Positions 8,401 to 14,770 of a DNA stretch of 16,397 nucleotides are shown piece by piece. Location of the stretch: the NCBI GenBank assembly GCA_049514335.1, contig JBEKVE010000071.1, positions 1 to 16,397 on the forward strand, given 5' to 3'. Numbering within the stretch: position 1 is the stretch's first letter; every line of letters starts with the position of its first letter. The DNA comes from JBEKVE01 sp049514335 (GTDB taxonomy: Bacteria; Actinomycetota; Acidimicrobiia; Acidimicrobiales; UBA8190). A program made the translations under genes and the position numbers. The notes under the pieces are model-generated. The model was given only the letters and a program-made list of their open reading frames with translations, did not search any database and was not told where the DNA came from.

Positions 8401-9101
8401 TCGAGGGCAGGTACGCCGACGCCGAGCAGTCGGCGTCCGATGCCGTCGCCATCCTGGAGCGCACCGAGCACTCCCATCTGAACGCCCTGTACGTGGGGCT
8501 GTCGCTCCCGTGGCGCTGGCTCCAGGGCCGCATGGAGGAGTTGCGGATCCTGCTCGAGATCGGACGGACGGGGCGGGCTTCGGCCGGGGAGACGGCGCTC
8601 GTGGCGTGGGTGGCGAGCGAGATCGGCGAGCCGGACCAGGCGCGCGTGGCACTCGACCGGCTCTCGCCCGAGGTGGTGGCGGCCGAGGACCGTCACTTCC
8701 ACTGGTGGCTCTTGGTGGTGGGCCTCGTGCAGACGAGCCTGAACCTCGCCGACCGGCGTTGGGCCGGCGCGCTCTACGACATGGTCGAGCCCTACGCCGC
8801 GCACAACTGCCGGGCCGGGCAGGCCACCTTCCTCGGGGCCGCCTCGTTGCACCTCGGGGCCCTCGCGCTGCTTCTCGGCCGCGACGACGAGGCGACGATG
8901 CATCTCGAGCAAGCGGTGGTGCGCCACCTGGACATGGGGGCGCGCCCCTTTGCGGCGGTGACCGAGCAGATGCTCGCCGCCGCCCTGCGCCGCAGTGGCG
9001 GCGACCACGACCGGGCCGACGCCCTCGAAGCCGACGCACGCCGCCACGCCGAGTCCCTCGGCATCAGGCTCCCCCCGGTCCCTCCGCCTTCCTCGACCTG
9101 A
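5448..9101 (+). CDS. Large BTAD/SARP-type transcriptional regulator with AAA ATPase and TPR-like region
   Basis: 1217 residues, cytoplasmic. Residues 3-90 form an OmpR-like winged helix (IRLLGPVEV ... LVDDLWGD ... LQGLVYRLRRTL ... GYALD), and about 95-245 the bacterial transcriptional activation domain of SARP proteins (ending LKEELGIEPGPAV). After a Pro/Gly-rich linker comes an AAA_16/STAND-type ATPase with FVGRHLEL near 312, Walker A GEPGIGKT at 341-348 and Walker B LMLVLDDLHWAD around 462-473. Residues from about 700 to 1200 are Ala/Leu/Glu-rich helical repeats of TPR type, likely for signal or partner sensing. There is no C-terminal LuxR helix-turn-helix, so DNA binding should rest on the N-terminus. 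The GTG start gives the expected family N-terminus and has GGAGGGGGG upstream. The amine oxidase gene follows 125 bp later on the same strand and is its most likely target, by inference. The inducer cannot be read from sequence. Confidence 0.9.
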   Translation: MIAIRLLGPVEVDADGTKVALTRPLERALLARLALDPGQPVASTRLVDDLWGDNVPRDALASLQGLVYRLRRTLGDDGRHIVRVGSGYALDEEDVAVDLAAFTHLVAVARTAQGAGDMSGVGQALRDALDLWRGPPLGGLGAVPFVPSQVTRLEAARLSALGDRLEADLAVGHHGEVVAELESLVSEYPYEEGFWAQLMLARYRSGSQADALRCYSRLRAVLKEELGIEPGPAVTALEQAILRHDTELDWSPAPRGPLRPWSTTGARHIRGGVPSPVGAPFRGREPGPLDVAVGADEERSDLSWVAPGDAGFVGRHLELDITRAARRRAAKGERVLVLVTGEPGIGKTRLTAEMAREFDAAGDLVLHGRWDEEPLCPYQAFREALGRYAQEAPRQLVRADVGPLLPGLARIVPELLEGGPGPEPSTASVAEGAAGADDDGDRYRVFDAVRRWVDAMAARRRLMLVLDDLHWADRPSMLLLEYLLRSASLTQVMIVATYRPTEANVPGWFSECLAGIRRTAYVENVALGGLSEAETRQLVEAELGRALSDSEAAGTANLQRRTGGNPFFLHEVVRDLDEGGRSLEAWSATGVDEPFLPDRLRDVVHWRLRHLSGVCMRILTAASVMGEEFDIDTVGRAVDCDDETLLMALDEARAAAVVHESSRAFDTHRFAHAVVRQALYEDTGLSRRARLHRRMGEALAARYGAEAPHHAAELAVHFFLGASAGGTEDALRYLHIAAEDALQRVAYEAAADYLARALEIVTVYRPGQELERCRLLLAIGAAYVRAGRTGEADVCFLDAFATASAAASADLVAEAALGYGGVLPAGSEPNPEARALLESALAALPDADGRARALVLGRLAQWGHFERPRAERAALAGEAVAMARRLGDPGTLAAVLGYRYWALDGPDDPEGQLAVALEIRHIGEETGDREVTLHGLKCELHSRFEVGDFAASKETARALGALAQRVRQPEYLRLQCMWDSLVAGIEGRYADAEQSASDAVAILERTEHSHLNALYVGLSLPWRWLQGRMEELRILLEIGRTGRASAGETALVAWVASEIGEPDQARVALDRLSPEVVAAEDRHFHWWLLVVGLVQTSLNLADRRWAGALYDMVEPYAAHNCRAGQATFLGAASLHLGALALLLGRDDEATMHLEQAVVRHLDMGARPFAAVTEQMLAAALRRSGGDHDRADALEADARRHAESLGIRLPPVPPPSST

Positions 9102-9102
9102 G

Positions 9103-9117
9103 CGCCACGGCGTGGCG
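9103..9117 (+). terminator. Short hairpin directly after the regulator stop codon
   Basis: CGCCAC-GGC-GTGGCG is a 6-bp perfect stem starting two bases after the TGA. A second stem, CGGGC-CAATT-GCCCG, lies at 9129-9143. Neither has a U-run. They could weaken read-through into the amine oxidase gene or stabilise the 3' end. Confidence 0.3.
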
Positions 9118-9136
9118 GCGGGAGACATCGGGCCAA

Positions 9137-9221
9137 TTGCCCGGCGGCGAGGCCCCGCCCTACGTTGGCGGCGGCGACCGTGCACCGACGTCATCCGGGC
9201 CGGTCGGAACCCGGAGGGGGG
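9137..9221 (+). promoter_or_regulatory. Candidate promoter and ribosome site of the amine oxidase gene
   Basis: TTGCCC at 9137-9142 and TACGTT at 9161-9166 are separated by 18 bases and resemble weak -35/-10 elements. The 9-base sequence CGGCGGCGA occurs at 9142-9150 and again at 9169-9177, and a close copy lies near 9114. Direct repeats near the promoter are typical of SARP-type activator sites, but GGC repeats are also common by chance here. GGAGGGGGG at 9213-9221 is the ribosome site for the GTG at 9227 or 9230. Confidence 0.35.
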
Positions 9222-9226
9222 AACTC

Positions 9227-11164
9227 GTGGTGCAGACGTCGTCATCGACCGGGGTGTCGTCGCCCACGGGTGAGACCCATCCCCTGGCGCCGCTCACCGC
9301 GGGCGAGATCGAGGCGGCCGTGGCCATGGCCCGGGCCCACCCCCGCTTCACCGACGCGGCCCGCTTCGCCTACATCGGCCTCGCCTGGCCCACCAAGGAC
9401 GACGTGCGGGCGTGGGTCCCGGGGACACCCGACACCCGGACGGTGCGGATGATGGTGGTGACGGGCCCCGACGCCCACGTGCTCGAGATGCTGGCCACGC
9501 CCGCCACCGGCGCACTCAGCGTGGCCGACGCCCCCGGGATGCGGCCGGGGCTCCTGTTCGAGGAGTCGATCACCGCCATCCTGGCGCTGCAGGAGGACGA
9601 GGCCTGGCAGCAGGCCATGCGCCGGCGCGGCATCGAAGACCTCAACACGGTGCAGATCGACCCCTGGCCGGCTGGGTCGTTCGGCGTGTCGCACGAAGAG
9701 GGACGTCGCATCTGTCGCTGCCTCTGCTATGTCCGCGAGCGCCCCGACGACAACGGCTACGCCCGGCCCGTCGAGGGGGTCGTCGCCTTCGTCGACATGG
9801 CCCGCGGCGAGGTGCTCGAAGTCGTCGACACCGGCGTGGTGCCGCTGCCGCGCCAAGGCGGCAGCTACTACCCCGAGGACGCGGGCCCGCTCCGCCAGGA
9901 CCTGAAGCCCCTCGAGATCACCCAACCCGAGGGTCCGAGCTTCACCGTGGACGGCAATCTGGTCCACTGGCAGAAGTGGTCGCTGCGCGTGTCGATGGAC
10001 CCGGTGGAAGGTCTCGTGCTGCACCAGGTGGGCTACGAGGACGGTGGGCGCGTGCGACCGGTGCTGTTTCGCGCCTCGGTGAGCGAGATGGTGGTCCCCT
10101 ACGGCGACCCCGGCCCCATGCACGGGTGGAAGAACGCCTTCGACGCGGGCGAGTGGGGCCTCGGCCGCATGGCCAACTCACTCGTCCTCGGGTGCGACTG
10201 CCTCGGAGCCATCCACTACTTCGACACCGTGTGCGCCACCGAGCGCGGCATCCCCTACGTCGCCAAGAACGTCATCTGCATGCACGAGGAGGACTACGGG
10301 ATCCTGTGGAAGCACTACGACGCCCGCTCGGACCGCACCGAGGTCCGGCGCTCGCGTCGTCTGGTGGTGAGCTCGATCGCCACCGTGGGCAACTACGACT
10401 ATGGGTTCTTCTGGTACTTCTACCTCGACGGCACGATCCAGTTCGAGGTGAAGCTCACCGGCATCCTGTCGACCATGGCCGTGGCCGACGGCGAGCAGCC
10501 GGCCTACGCCTCGATGATCGCGCCGCAGCTCGCCGCGCCCTTCCACCAGCACCTGTTCGGGCTCCGGCTCGACGTGGACGTGGACGGCCCCACCAACTCG
10601 GTCTACGAGGTCGAGACCCATCCCGCCGAGCCGGGGACGGACAACCCGTGGGCCAACGCCTTCGCGCCGGTGTCCACCCTGCTCGCCAGGGAGTCGGAGT
10701 CCGGACGGGTGGTCGACCCCGCCACCAGTCGCCACTGGAAGATCGTCAACCCGCAGTCGCGCAACCAGCTCGGCAACCCCGTCGCCTACAAGCTCCTCCC
10801 CGGCGCCACGCCCACCCTTCTCGCCCGGCCCGAGTCGAGTGTGGCGCGACGCGCCGGCTTCGCCACCCGCAACCTGTGGGTCACCGCCTACGACCCCGAC
10901 GAGCGCCGCGCCGCGGGCGACTACCCCAACCAGCACGCCGGTGGCGACGGGCTGCCCACGTGGACCAAGCGCGACCGTCCCATCGTGGAGCGCGACATCG
11001 TCGTGTGGTACACGTTCGGGGTCACCCACCTGCCGCGACCCGAGGACTGGCCCGTCATGCCCGTCGAGTACGCCGGCTTCTCGCTCGTGCCCACCGGCTT
11101 CTTCGACCGCAACCCGGCGCTGGACGTCCCTCCCCCACCCGTCGCCGACTGCCACAGCACCTAA
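9227..11164 (+). CDS. Copper-containing primary amine oxidase (TPQ enzyme)
   Basis: 645 residues, close to the roughly 640 of Arthrobacter-type enzymes. It oxidises a primary amine to the aldehyde, releasing ammonia and hydrogen peroxide, using copper and a self-made topaquinone. All hallmarks are present: the TPQ precursor Tyr390 in TVGNYDY (386-392), the catalytic base Asp306 in NAFDAGEWG, copper ligands His440 and His442 in PFHQHLFG, and His601 in VTHLPRPEDWPVMP. Cysteines in GCDCLG and VICMHEED fit the conserved disulfide. No signal peptide is evident, so it is probably cytoplasmic. Two adjacent in-frame GTG codons (9227, 9230) can both use GGAGGGGGG. The substrate (phenylethylamine, tyramine, histamine or other) cannot be told. 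It follows the BTAD regulator, and its stop codon overlaps the stop of the convergent gene. The call is very secure. Confidence 0.97.
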   Translation: MVQTSSSTGVSSPTGETHPLAPLTAGEIEAAVAMARAHPRFTDAARFAYIGLAWPTKDDVRAWVPGTPDTRTVRMMVVTGPDAHVLEMLATPATGALSVADAPGMRPGLLFEESITAILALQEDEAWQQAMRRRGIEDLNTVQIDPWPAGSFGVSHEEGRRICRCLCYVRERPDDNGYARPVEGVVAFVDMARGEVLEVVDTGVVPLPRQGGSYYPEDAGPLRQDLKPLEITQPEGPSFTVDGNLVHWQKWSLRVSMDPVEGLVLHQVGYEDGGRVRPVLFRASVSEMVVPYGDPGPMHGWKNAFDAGEWGLGRMANSLVLGCDCLGAIHYFDTVCATERGIPYVAKNVICMHEEDYGILWKHYDARSDRTEVRRSRRLVVSSIATVGNYDYGFFWYFYLDGTIQFEVKLTGILSTMAVADGEQPAYASMIAPQLAAPFHQHLFGLRLDVDVDGPTNSVYEVETHPAEPGTDNPWANAFAPVSTLLARESESGRVVDPATSRHWKIVNPQSRNQLGNPVAYKLLPGATPTLLARPESSVARRAGFATRNLWVTAYDPDERRAAGDYPNQHAGGDGLPTWTKRDRPIVERDIVVWYTFGVTHLPRPEDWPVMPVEYAGFSLVPTGFFDRNPALDVPPPPVADCHST

Positions 11165-12096
11165 GCCGAGTCGCGCACCTCGGTGGGGCGCCGCGCCTCG
11201 ATGCGGCCGTCGACCCACGTGGCCACGGCCGACACCACCTCGACGGCGCCGGCGCGCAGCATGGGAAGCGAGACCGGCAGGACCCGGACCTGTCCGCTGT
11301 CGGGCCAGATCCCGACCACCCGGCACGGGGCGGCCTGGGCGTCGCGCACCAGGGTGGCCACGAGACCGGGGAAGCACAGCTCGGTGCGCCAGTCCTCGGG
11401 ACAGCGACCCGTGCCCACCACGAGCAGCGCCAGACGCCGCTGCACCGGGACCCGCACGTCGGCCTGACCCCGCAGGACCACGGAACGGCTTCCCGGACAC
11501 TGCCACCAGTCGTCGCGTCCCCCGATGACAGCAGGACGGGAGAGGTGGCCCCAGGCAACGGCGGTGAGCAGACGGGTGGCCCACGCCACCGCCTCGGCCT
11601 GCACCACCGCTTGTCCACCGGCGGGCAATCCCGCGTACCAACCGGCCCACCACGGGGGACGGCTCCCCCGGTCGTCGCTCGGACGCGCTACGTCCTCGAC
11701 CCCTGAGGCGAGAACCTCGGCCACGGCCGCGGCGGGGCCGGGTGACGCGCCCCGAACACAGGCCCGCACCGCCGCGATGCCCACCGCGCGTCGGCAGTTG
11801 CGCGGCGTGGGCACGAACTCGGTGTCGGCGGCGTGCATGCAGCGCTCGGGGTGCCGACGCGCCAGTCGCATGGTGAATGCGTCCATGCGCAGGCTGTCTC
11901 CTGCGGGGAGATCGCCGGCCACGGCGAGCAGGTCGCGGCCCAGTGCCTGGCGCAGGCGGTCGATGTCCTCGGCGGCGGGGAGGTCGTCGGGTGGTGCCGC
12001 CAGGGCTTCGGCCAACGTCTCGGCGCGCGGCTTGCGCAGCGACAGCGTCCCGGTCGGCGAGCGACCGTCCGGACCGGCGTCGGTGGCGTCGCTCAC
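11161..12096 (-). CDS. Uncharacterised protein, likely a degenerate PD-(D/E)XK nuclease-fold partner
   Basis: 311 residues, no named family recognised. The N-terminal half is helical with three Cys (86, 101, 113) around PTPRNCRRAVGIAAV. Residues 189-265 pattern like the core of a RecB/PD-(D/E)XK domain: RPAVIGG, VVLRGQADVRVPV (Asp213 in the motif II place), then a strand LALLVVGTG where the E-x-K pair should stand but VGTGR is found, then a helix (WRTELCFPGLVATLV) and a strand CRVVGIW. If correct, the fold has lost its catalytic pair and may serve a structural or DNA-binding role. The GTG start overlaps the stop of the active nuclease gene (GTGA), so the two are translated together and probably form a complex. 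Its stop codon overlaps that of the convergent amine oxidase gene by two bases. The fold assignment is inference. Confidence 0.6.
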   Translation of the reverse strand: MSDATDAGPDGRSPTGTLSLRKPRAETLAEALAAPPDDLPAAEDIDRLRQALGRDLLAVAGDLPAGDSLRMDAFTMRLARRHPERCMHAADTEFVPTPRNCRRAVGIAAVRACVRGASPGPAAAVAEVLASGVEDVARPSDDRGSRPPWWAGWYAGLPAGGQAVVQAEAVAWATRLLTAVAWGHLSRPAVIGGRDDWWQCPGSRSVVLRGQADVRVPVQRRLALLVVGTGRCPEDWRTELCFPGLVATLVRDAQAAPCRVVGIWPDSGQVRVLPVSLPMLRAGAVEVVSAVATWVDGRIEARRPTEVRDSA

Positions 12097-13181
12097 CGGG
12101 CGGGCTCGGCGAGCTCGAGGTCGACGCGCCGGGCGTGGGCGAGCGGTACCGACGTACCGGCCCGCTCCTGGCCCGGCCCGCACCAGGGAAGGCCCACGCA
12201 CCATGCGCACAGAGGGTTGGGGGTGCGGGCCGGCTCGGCACCCGAGGCAAGGCGGCACAACCGGATCCCTCCGGTGAGGACCCGCTTGAGCGCGCTCACC
12301 ATGGCGTCCTCGCCCACCGGCTCGACGTCGAGCTCCCCCGTGGCGCTGTAGTACGTGGCGATGCGAAAGGGCGGCGCGCCGCTGCGCAGCGTCTCGAGCA
12401 GTGCGTAGAGGTGCACGTCGCCACGATGCTCGACGCGCCGCGCCCCCGACTTGAGCTCGACGATGCACACCGACGCCTGGTCGCGCGCCGGGCCGCCGAG
12501 CACGAGGTCGACGACGCCGGCCAGCACCACGCGGCCCCCGCACAGCGGGATGTCGAGCCGTTCCTGGGTCCGGGCCATCCACGACGGGCTCGGCACGGGC
12601 CAGCGCTCCACGATCCGCGCAGCGTGGCCGGCCACCTCGTCGGCCAGGCGCCGGCGGCGGTCGGCGGGGAGGTCGGTGACGAAGCGCACCACCCCGTCGC
12701 GGTCGCCCTCGACCTCGAGGGCAGCCAGGGCGTCGGCCCACGGGTCACCCACCGCGCCCACCGTCACCCATTGACGGAAGAGCGCGTCGACGAGGCTCCC
12801 CCGGGCCAGCTCCACGGTCACCGTGCGGGGCGCCTGGCGACACGCCGTCAGGTGCGCCTCGCACACGAGCACCTGGTTGAGCGATTCCTTGTTGATGCGC
12901 ACCACGTCGTGCTCGTCGGGGAGCGCCGCCACCGACGGGGCGAGGCCGTCCTCGAGCCAGTCGCGCAGGCCCCCGGCCAGGCCCGGGTCGACGGGGGGCC
13001 GTGGCGCGCCGTCGCCCCGGAGACGCCGGAGGATGTCGTCGCCACCGGCGGGAGCCGGGGGGAGCGGAGGGGTTCCAACCACGTACCCAGGATGCACCAC
13101 GGGTGTGTCGGCACCCCGGACCCGGTGCCCCGTCCCGGACCCGCTGACCGGCGACAGGCCCCGATACTGTGGGGTCGACAT
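12093..13181 (-). CDS. PD-(D/E)XK (RecB/Cas4-like) nuclease with a probable iron-sulfur cluster
   Basis: 362 residues from the ATG at 13181. The nuclease core shows motif II in LAGVVDLVLGG (Asp225), motif III in VCIVELKSG (Glu242, Lys244) and a following helix DVHLYALLETLR (Tyr259), as in RecB, AddB and Cas4. The C-terminus has Cys325-x2-Cys328-x5-Cys334, the exact spacing of the Cas4/AddB [4Fe-4S] cluster. The fourth ligand would be Cys107 or Cys114 ahead of the core (VLVCEAHLTAC), again the usual layout. It should cut DNA from ends or single strands using divalent metal. No cas genes or repeats are present. The first 45 residues are Gly/Pro-rich and lack a good ribosome site, so a later GTG start is possible. 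Coupled to the downstream partner by GTGA; divergent from the membrane protein/patatin pair across 57 bp. Fold firm; role unknown. Confidence 0.82.
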   Translation of the reverse strand: MSTPQYRGLSPVSGSGTGHRVRGADTPVVHPGYVVGTPPLPPAPAGGDDILRRLRGDGAPRPPVDPGLAGGLRDWLEDGLAPSVAALPDEHDVVRINKESLNQVLVCEAHLTACRQAPRTVTVELARGSLVDALFRQWVTVGAVGDPWADALAALEVEGDRDGVVRFVTDLPADRRRRLADEVAGHAARIVERWPVPSPSWMARTQERLDIPLCGGRVVLAGVVDLVLGGPARDQASVCIVELKSGARRVEHRGDVHLYALLETLRSGAPPFRIATYYSATGELDVEPVGEDAMVSALKRVLTGGIRLCRLASGAEPARTPNPLCAWCVGLPWCGPGQERAGTSVPLAHARRVDLELAEPAR

Positions 13182-13238
13182 GTTCCGCACCGGCAGGGAG
13201 GACCCCGTGGGGGCCACCGGCGGGCCGGAGCCGCCGCC
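13182..13238. promoter_or_regulatory. 57-bp divergent intergenic region, shared promoter region
   Basis: It separates the nuclease start (minus, 13181) from the small membrane protein start (plus, 13239), so promoters for both must overlap this stretch or the ends of the genes. GATACT at 13163-13168 resembles a plus-strand -10 element but has no well-spaced -35. GGAG at 13227-13230 serves the plus gene. Confidence 0.35.
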
Positions 13239-13433
13239 ATGAGCGTCGCCTTCGACGTGGTGTTCGGCGTCTTCGTGGCCCTGATGCTCGTCCTGGCTGT
13301 GGTGGCCGTGCGCTGGGCCGTCCGGCGCGACCGCGCCGCGCGAGCCGCAACCGCGGCCGCAACTGCAGCCGCAGCCCCCGACGCCACCGCGGTGCCCAGC
13401 CCCGTGGCCCCGCCCCCGGAGGGGACGACATGA
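13239..13433 (+). CDS. Small single-pass membrane protein, coupled to the patatin gene
   Basis: 64 residues. An N-terminal hydrophobic helix (VVFGVFVALMLVLAVVAV, about residues 7-24) is followed by a basic stop-transfer stretch (RWAVRRDRAAR), then an Ala/Thr/Pro-rich tail. Positive residues after the helix predict the tail in the cytoplasm. GGAG eight bases before the ATG supports the start. The last codon overlaps the ATG of the patatin gene (ATGA), so the two products are coupled and may act together at the membrane, the small protein perhaps as an anchor or regulator. No family recognised. Confidence 0.68.
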   Translation: MSVAFDVVFGVFVALMLVLAVVAVRWAVRRDRAARAATAAATAAAAPDATAVPSPVAPPPEGTT

Positions 13434-14701
13434 CCCCGCCGGACGAGCACACACCTCCCGCAGAGAGCCCGGGCGCCGTCGACGACGGTGCCGCCGCCCA
13501 GCCGGGACGGTTCCGGCCGCGCCGGCTGGTCGACCTCCCCGGCGCGCTCCGCCCCTCGCCGCCGTCGACCTCGAGGGCGGGACCCGCCGACGATCCCCCG
13601 ACCGGGCCCGCTCCGGCGCCCGATGCCACACCCACGTCGGAGCCGGCGCCCGCACCGGACCCGGCACAGCAGCGGCCGATCCTGCCCGGCGGGGTGTTCA
13701 CCGCCTCGGGCTCTTCGAGGCGAACGGCACCACAACCGGGATCGAAGCGCTGGATCGACCGCTACCGGCGTATACGCCCGTCGCGCCGCAAGGTGCGCAC
13801 CGCCTTCGTGTTCGCGGGAGGAGGGGCCCGGGGCGCCGCCCAGGTGGGCATGCTGCAGGCTCTCCTGGCCCGGGGCATCAGCGCCGACGCGGTGTACGGG
13901 GCATCGGTGGGAGCCATCAACGCCATGGGGTTCTGTGGGGAGCCCACCACCGCCGGCCTGGACCGCATGCTCGAGCGGTGGCGGGCCACCACCCGCGACG
14001 ACGTGTTCCCCCAGGGCCGCTTCCCGGCGCCGTGGCGTTTCTTCCAGCAGCGCGAGTCGGTCCATCCCAACGACGGCGTGCGCCGCCTCATCGACGCCGG
14101 GCTCAATTTCGATCGCCTGGAGCAGAGCCCCATCCACCTCGAGGTGGTGGCCACGTCCCTCATCGACGGGCGCACCCAGTGGTTCTCCGACGGCCCCGCG
14201 GCGGAGCGGGTCCTCGCCTCCGCCGCGCTGCCCGCCCTGCTGCCGCCGGTGGAGATCGACGGCGAGGCCTTCATCGACGGCGGCGTGGTGGACAACGTGC
14301 CCATCGGCCGCGCCATCGCCCAGGGAGCCGAGCGGGTGTTCGTGCTCCTGTGCGGCCCCATGCACTACACGCCGCACCGCTTCCGCCGCCCTGTGGAGGC
14401 CGTCCTCTCGGCGTTCTTCATCGCCGTCCACGCCAAGTTCGCCCGCGAGCTGGAACGGCTCCCCGAGGGGGTGGAGGTGATCGTGTTCACCGTCGACACC
14501 GAGCCCGTGTCGCGCTACGACGACTTCTCGGCCACCGACGCGCTGATCGCCGCGGGGCGTGCCAACGCCAACATCGTCCTCGACTTCTGGGAGCGCGGCG
14601 GAGTGGGGGACTCGTTCCGTCCGGCGTCGATCCCCTCCGACGACACGGGGCCGGCGACAACGGCGGGTACGCAGGGCACGGTGGAGGGCGAAGCCGTCTG
14701 A
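13430..14701 (+). CDS. Patatin-like phospholipase
   Basis: 423 residues. About 110 N-terminal residues are Pro/Ala-rich and probably disordered. The patatin domain starts at RRKVRTAFVFAGGGARG. It carries the oxyanion-hole glycines GGGARG (130-135), the nucleophile Ser159 in GASVG (GxSxG elbow) and the catalytic Asp283 in FIDGGVVDNVP, so the Ser-Asp dyad is complete and the enzyme should hydrolyse lipid acyl esters. There is no signal peptide. The ATG at 13430 overlaps the stop of the small membrane protein gene. Patatin-like enzymes serve in lipid turnover and also as membrane-damaging effectors in some anti-phage systems (CapV in CBASS). No cyclase gene is present here, so a defence role is only a possibility. 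Confidence 0.93.
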   Translation: MTPPDEHTPPAESPGAVDDGAAAQPGRFRPRRLVDLPGALRPSPPSTSRAGPADDPPTGPAPAPDATPTSEPAPAPDPAQQRPILPGGVFTASGSSRRTAPQPGSKRWIDRYRRIRPSRRKVRTAFVFAGGGARGAAQVGMLQALLARGISADAVYGASVGAINAMGFCGEPTTAGLDRMLERWRATTRDDVFPQGRFPAPWRFFQQRESVHPNDGVRRLIDAGLNFDRLEQSPIHLEVVATSLIDGRTQWFSDGPAAERVLASAALPALLPPVEIDGEAFIDGGVVDNVPIGRAIAQGAERVFVLLCGPMHYTPHRFRRPVEAVLSAFFIAVHAKFARELERLPEGVEVIVFTVDTEPVSRYDDFSATDALIAAGRANANIVLDFWERGGVGDSFRPASIPSDDTGPATTAGTQGTVEGEAV

Positions 14702-14770
14702 AGGCGATGCGCCGGGCCTCGATGGGGCGACGGGCGCGCACGGGCGGGCCGGCGGTCCGGGTCGAAGCCG

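Noticed and set aside
7829..9226. Upstream extension of the amine oxidase frame
   Set aside because: Overlaps the regulator in another frame and is Arg/Pro-rich; homology and the GGAGGGGGG ribosome site place the start at 9227.
5343..9245. Long minus-strand open frames opposite the BTAD regulator (5343-7424, 7431-9245)
   Set aside because: Typical mirror frames of GC-rich coding DNA; compositionally skewed (Gly, His, Arg, Val) with no motifs, while the plus strand gives clear domains.
13182..13667. N-terminal extension of the nuclease frame to 13667
   Set aside because: It would cover the divergent membrane protein and patatin genes; the translation there is Gly/Arg-rich and unlike a protein.
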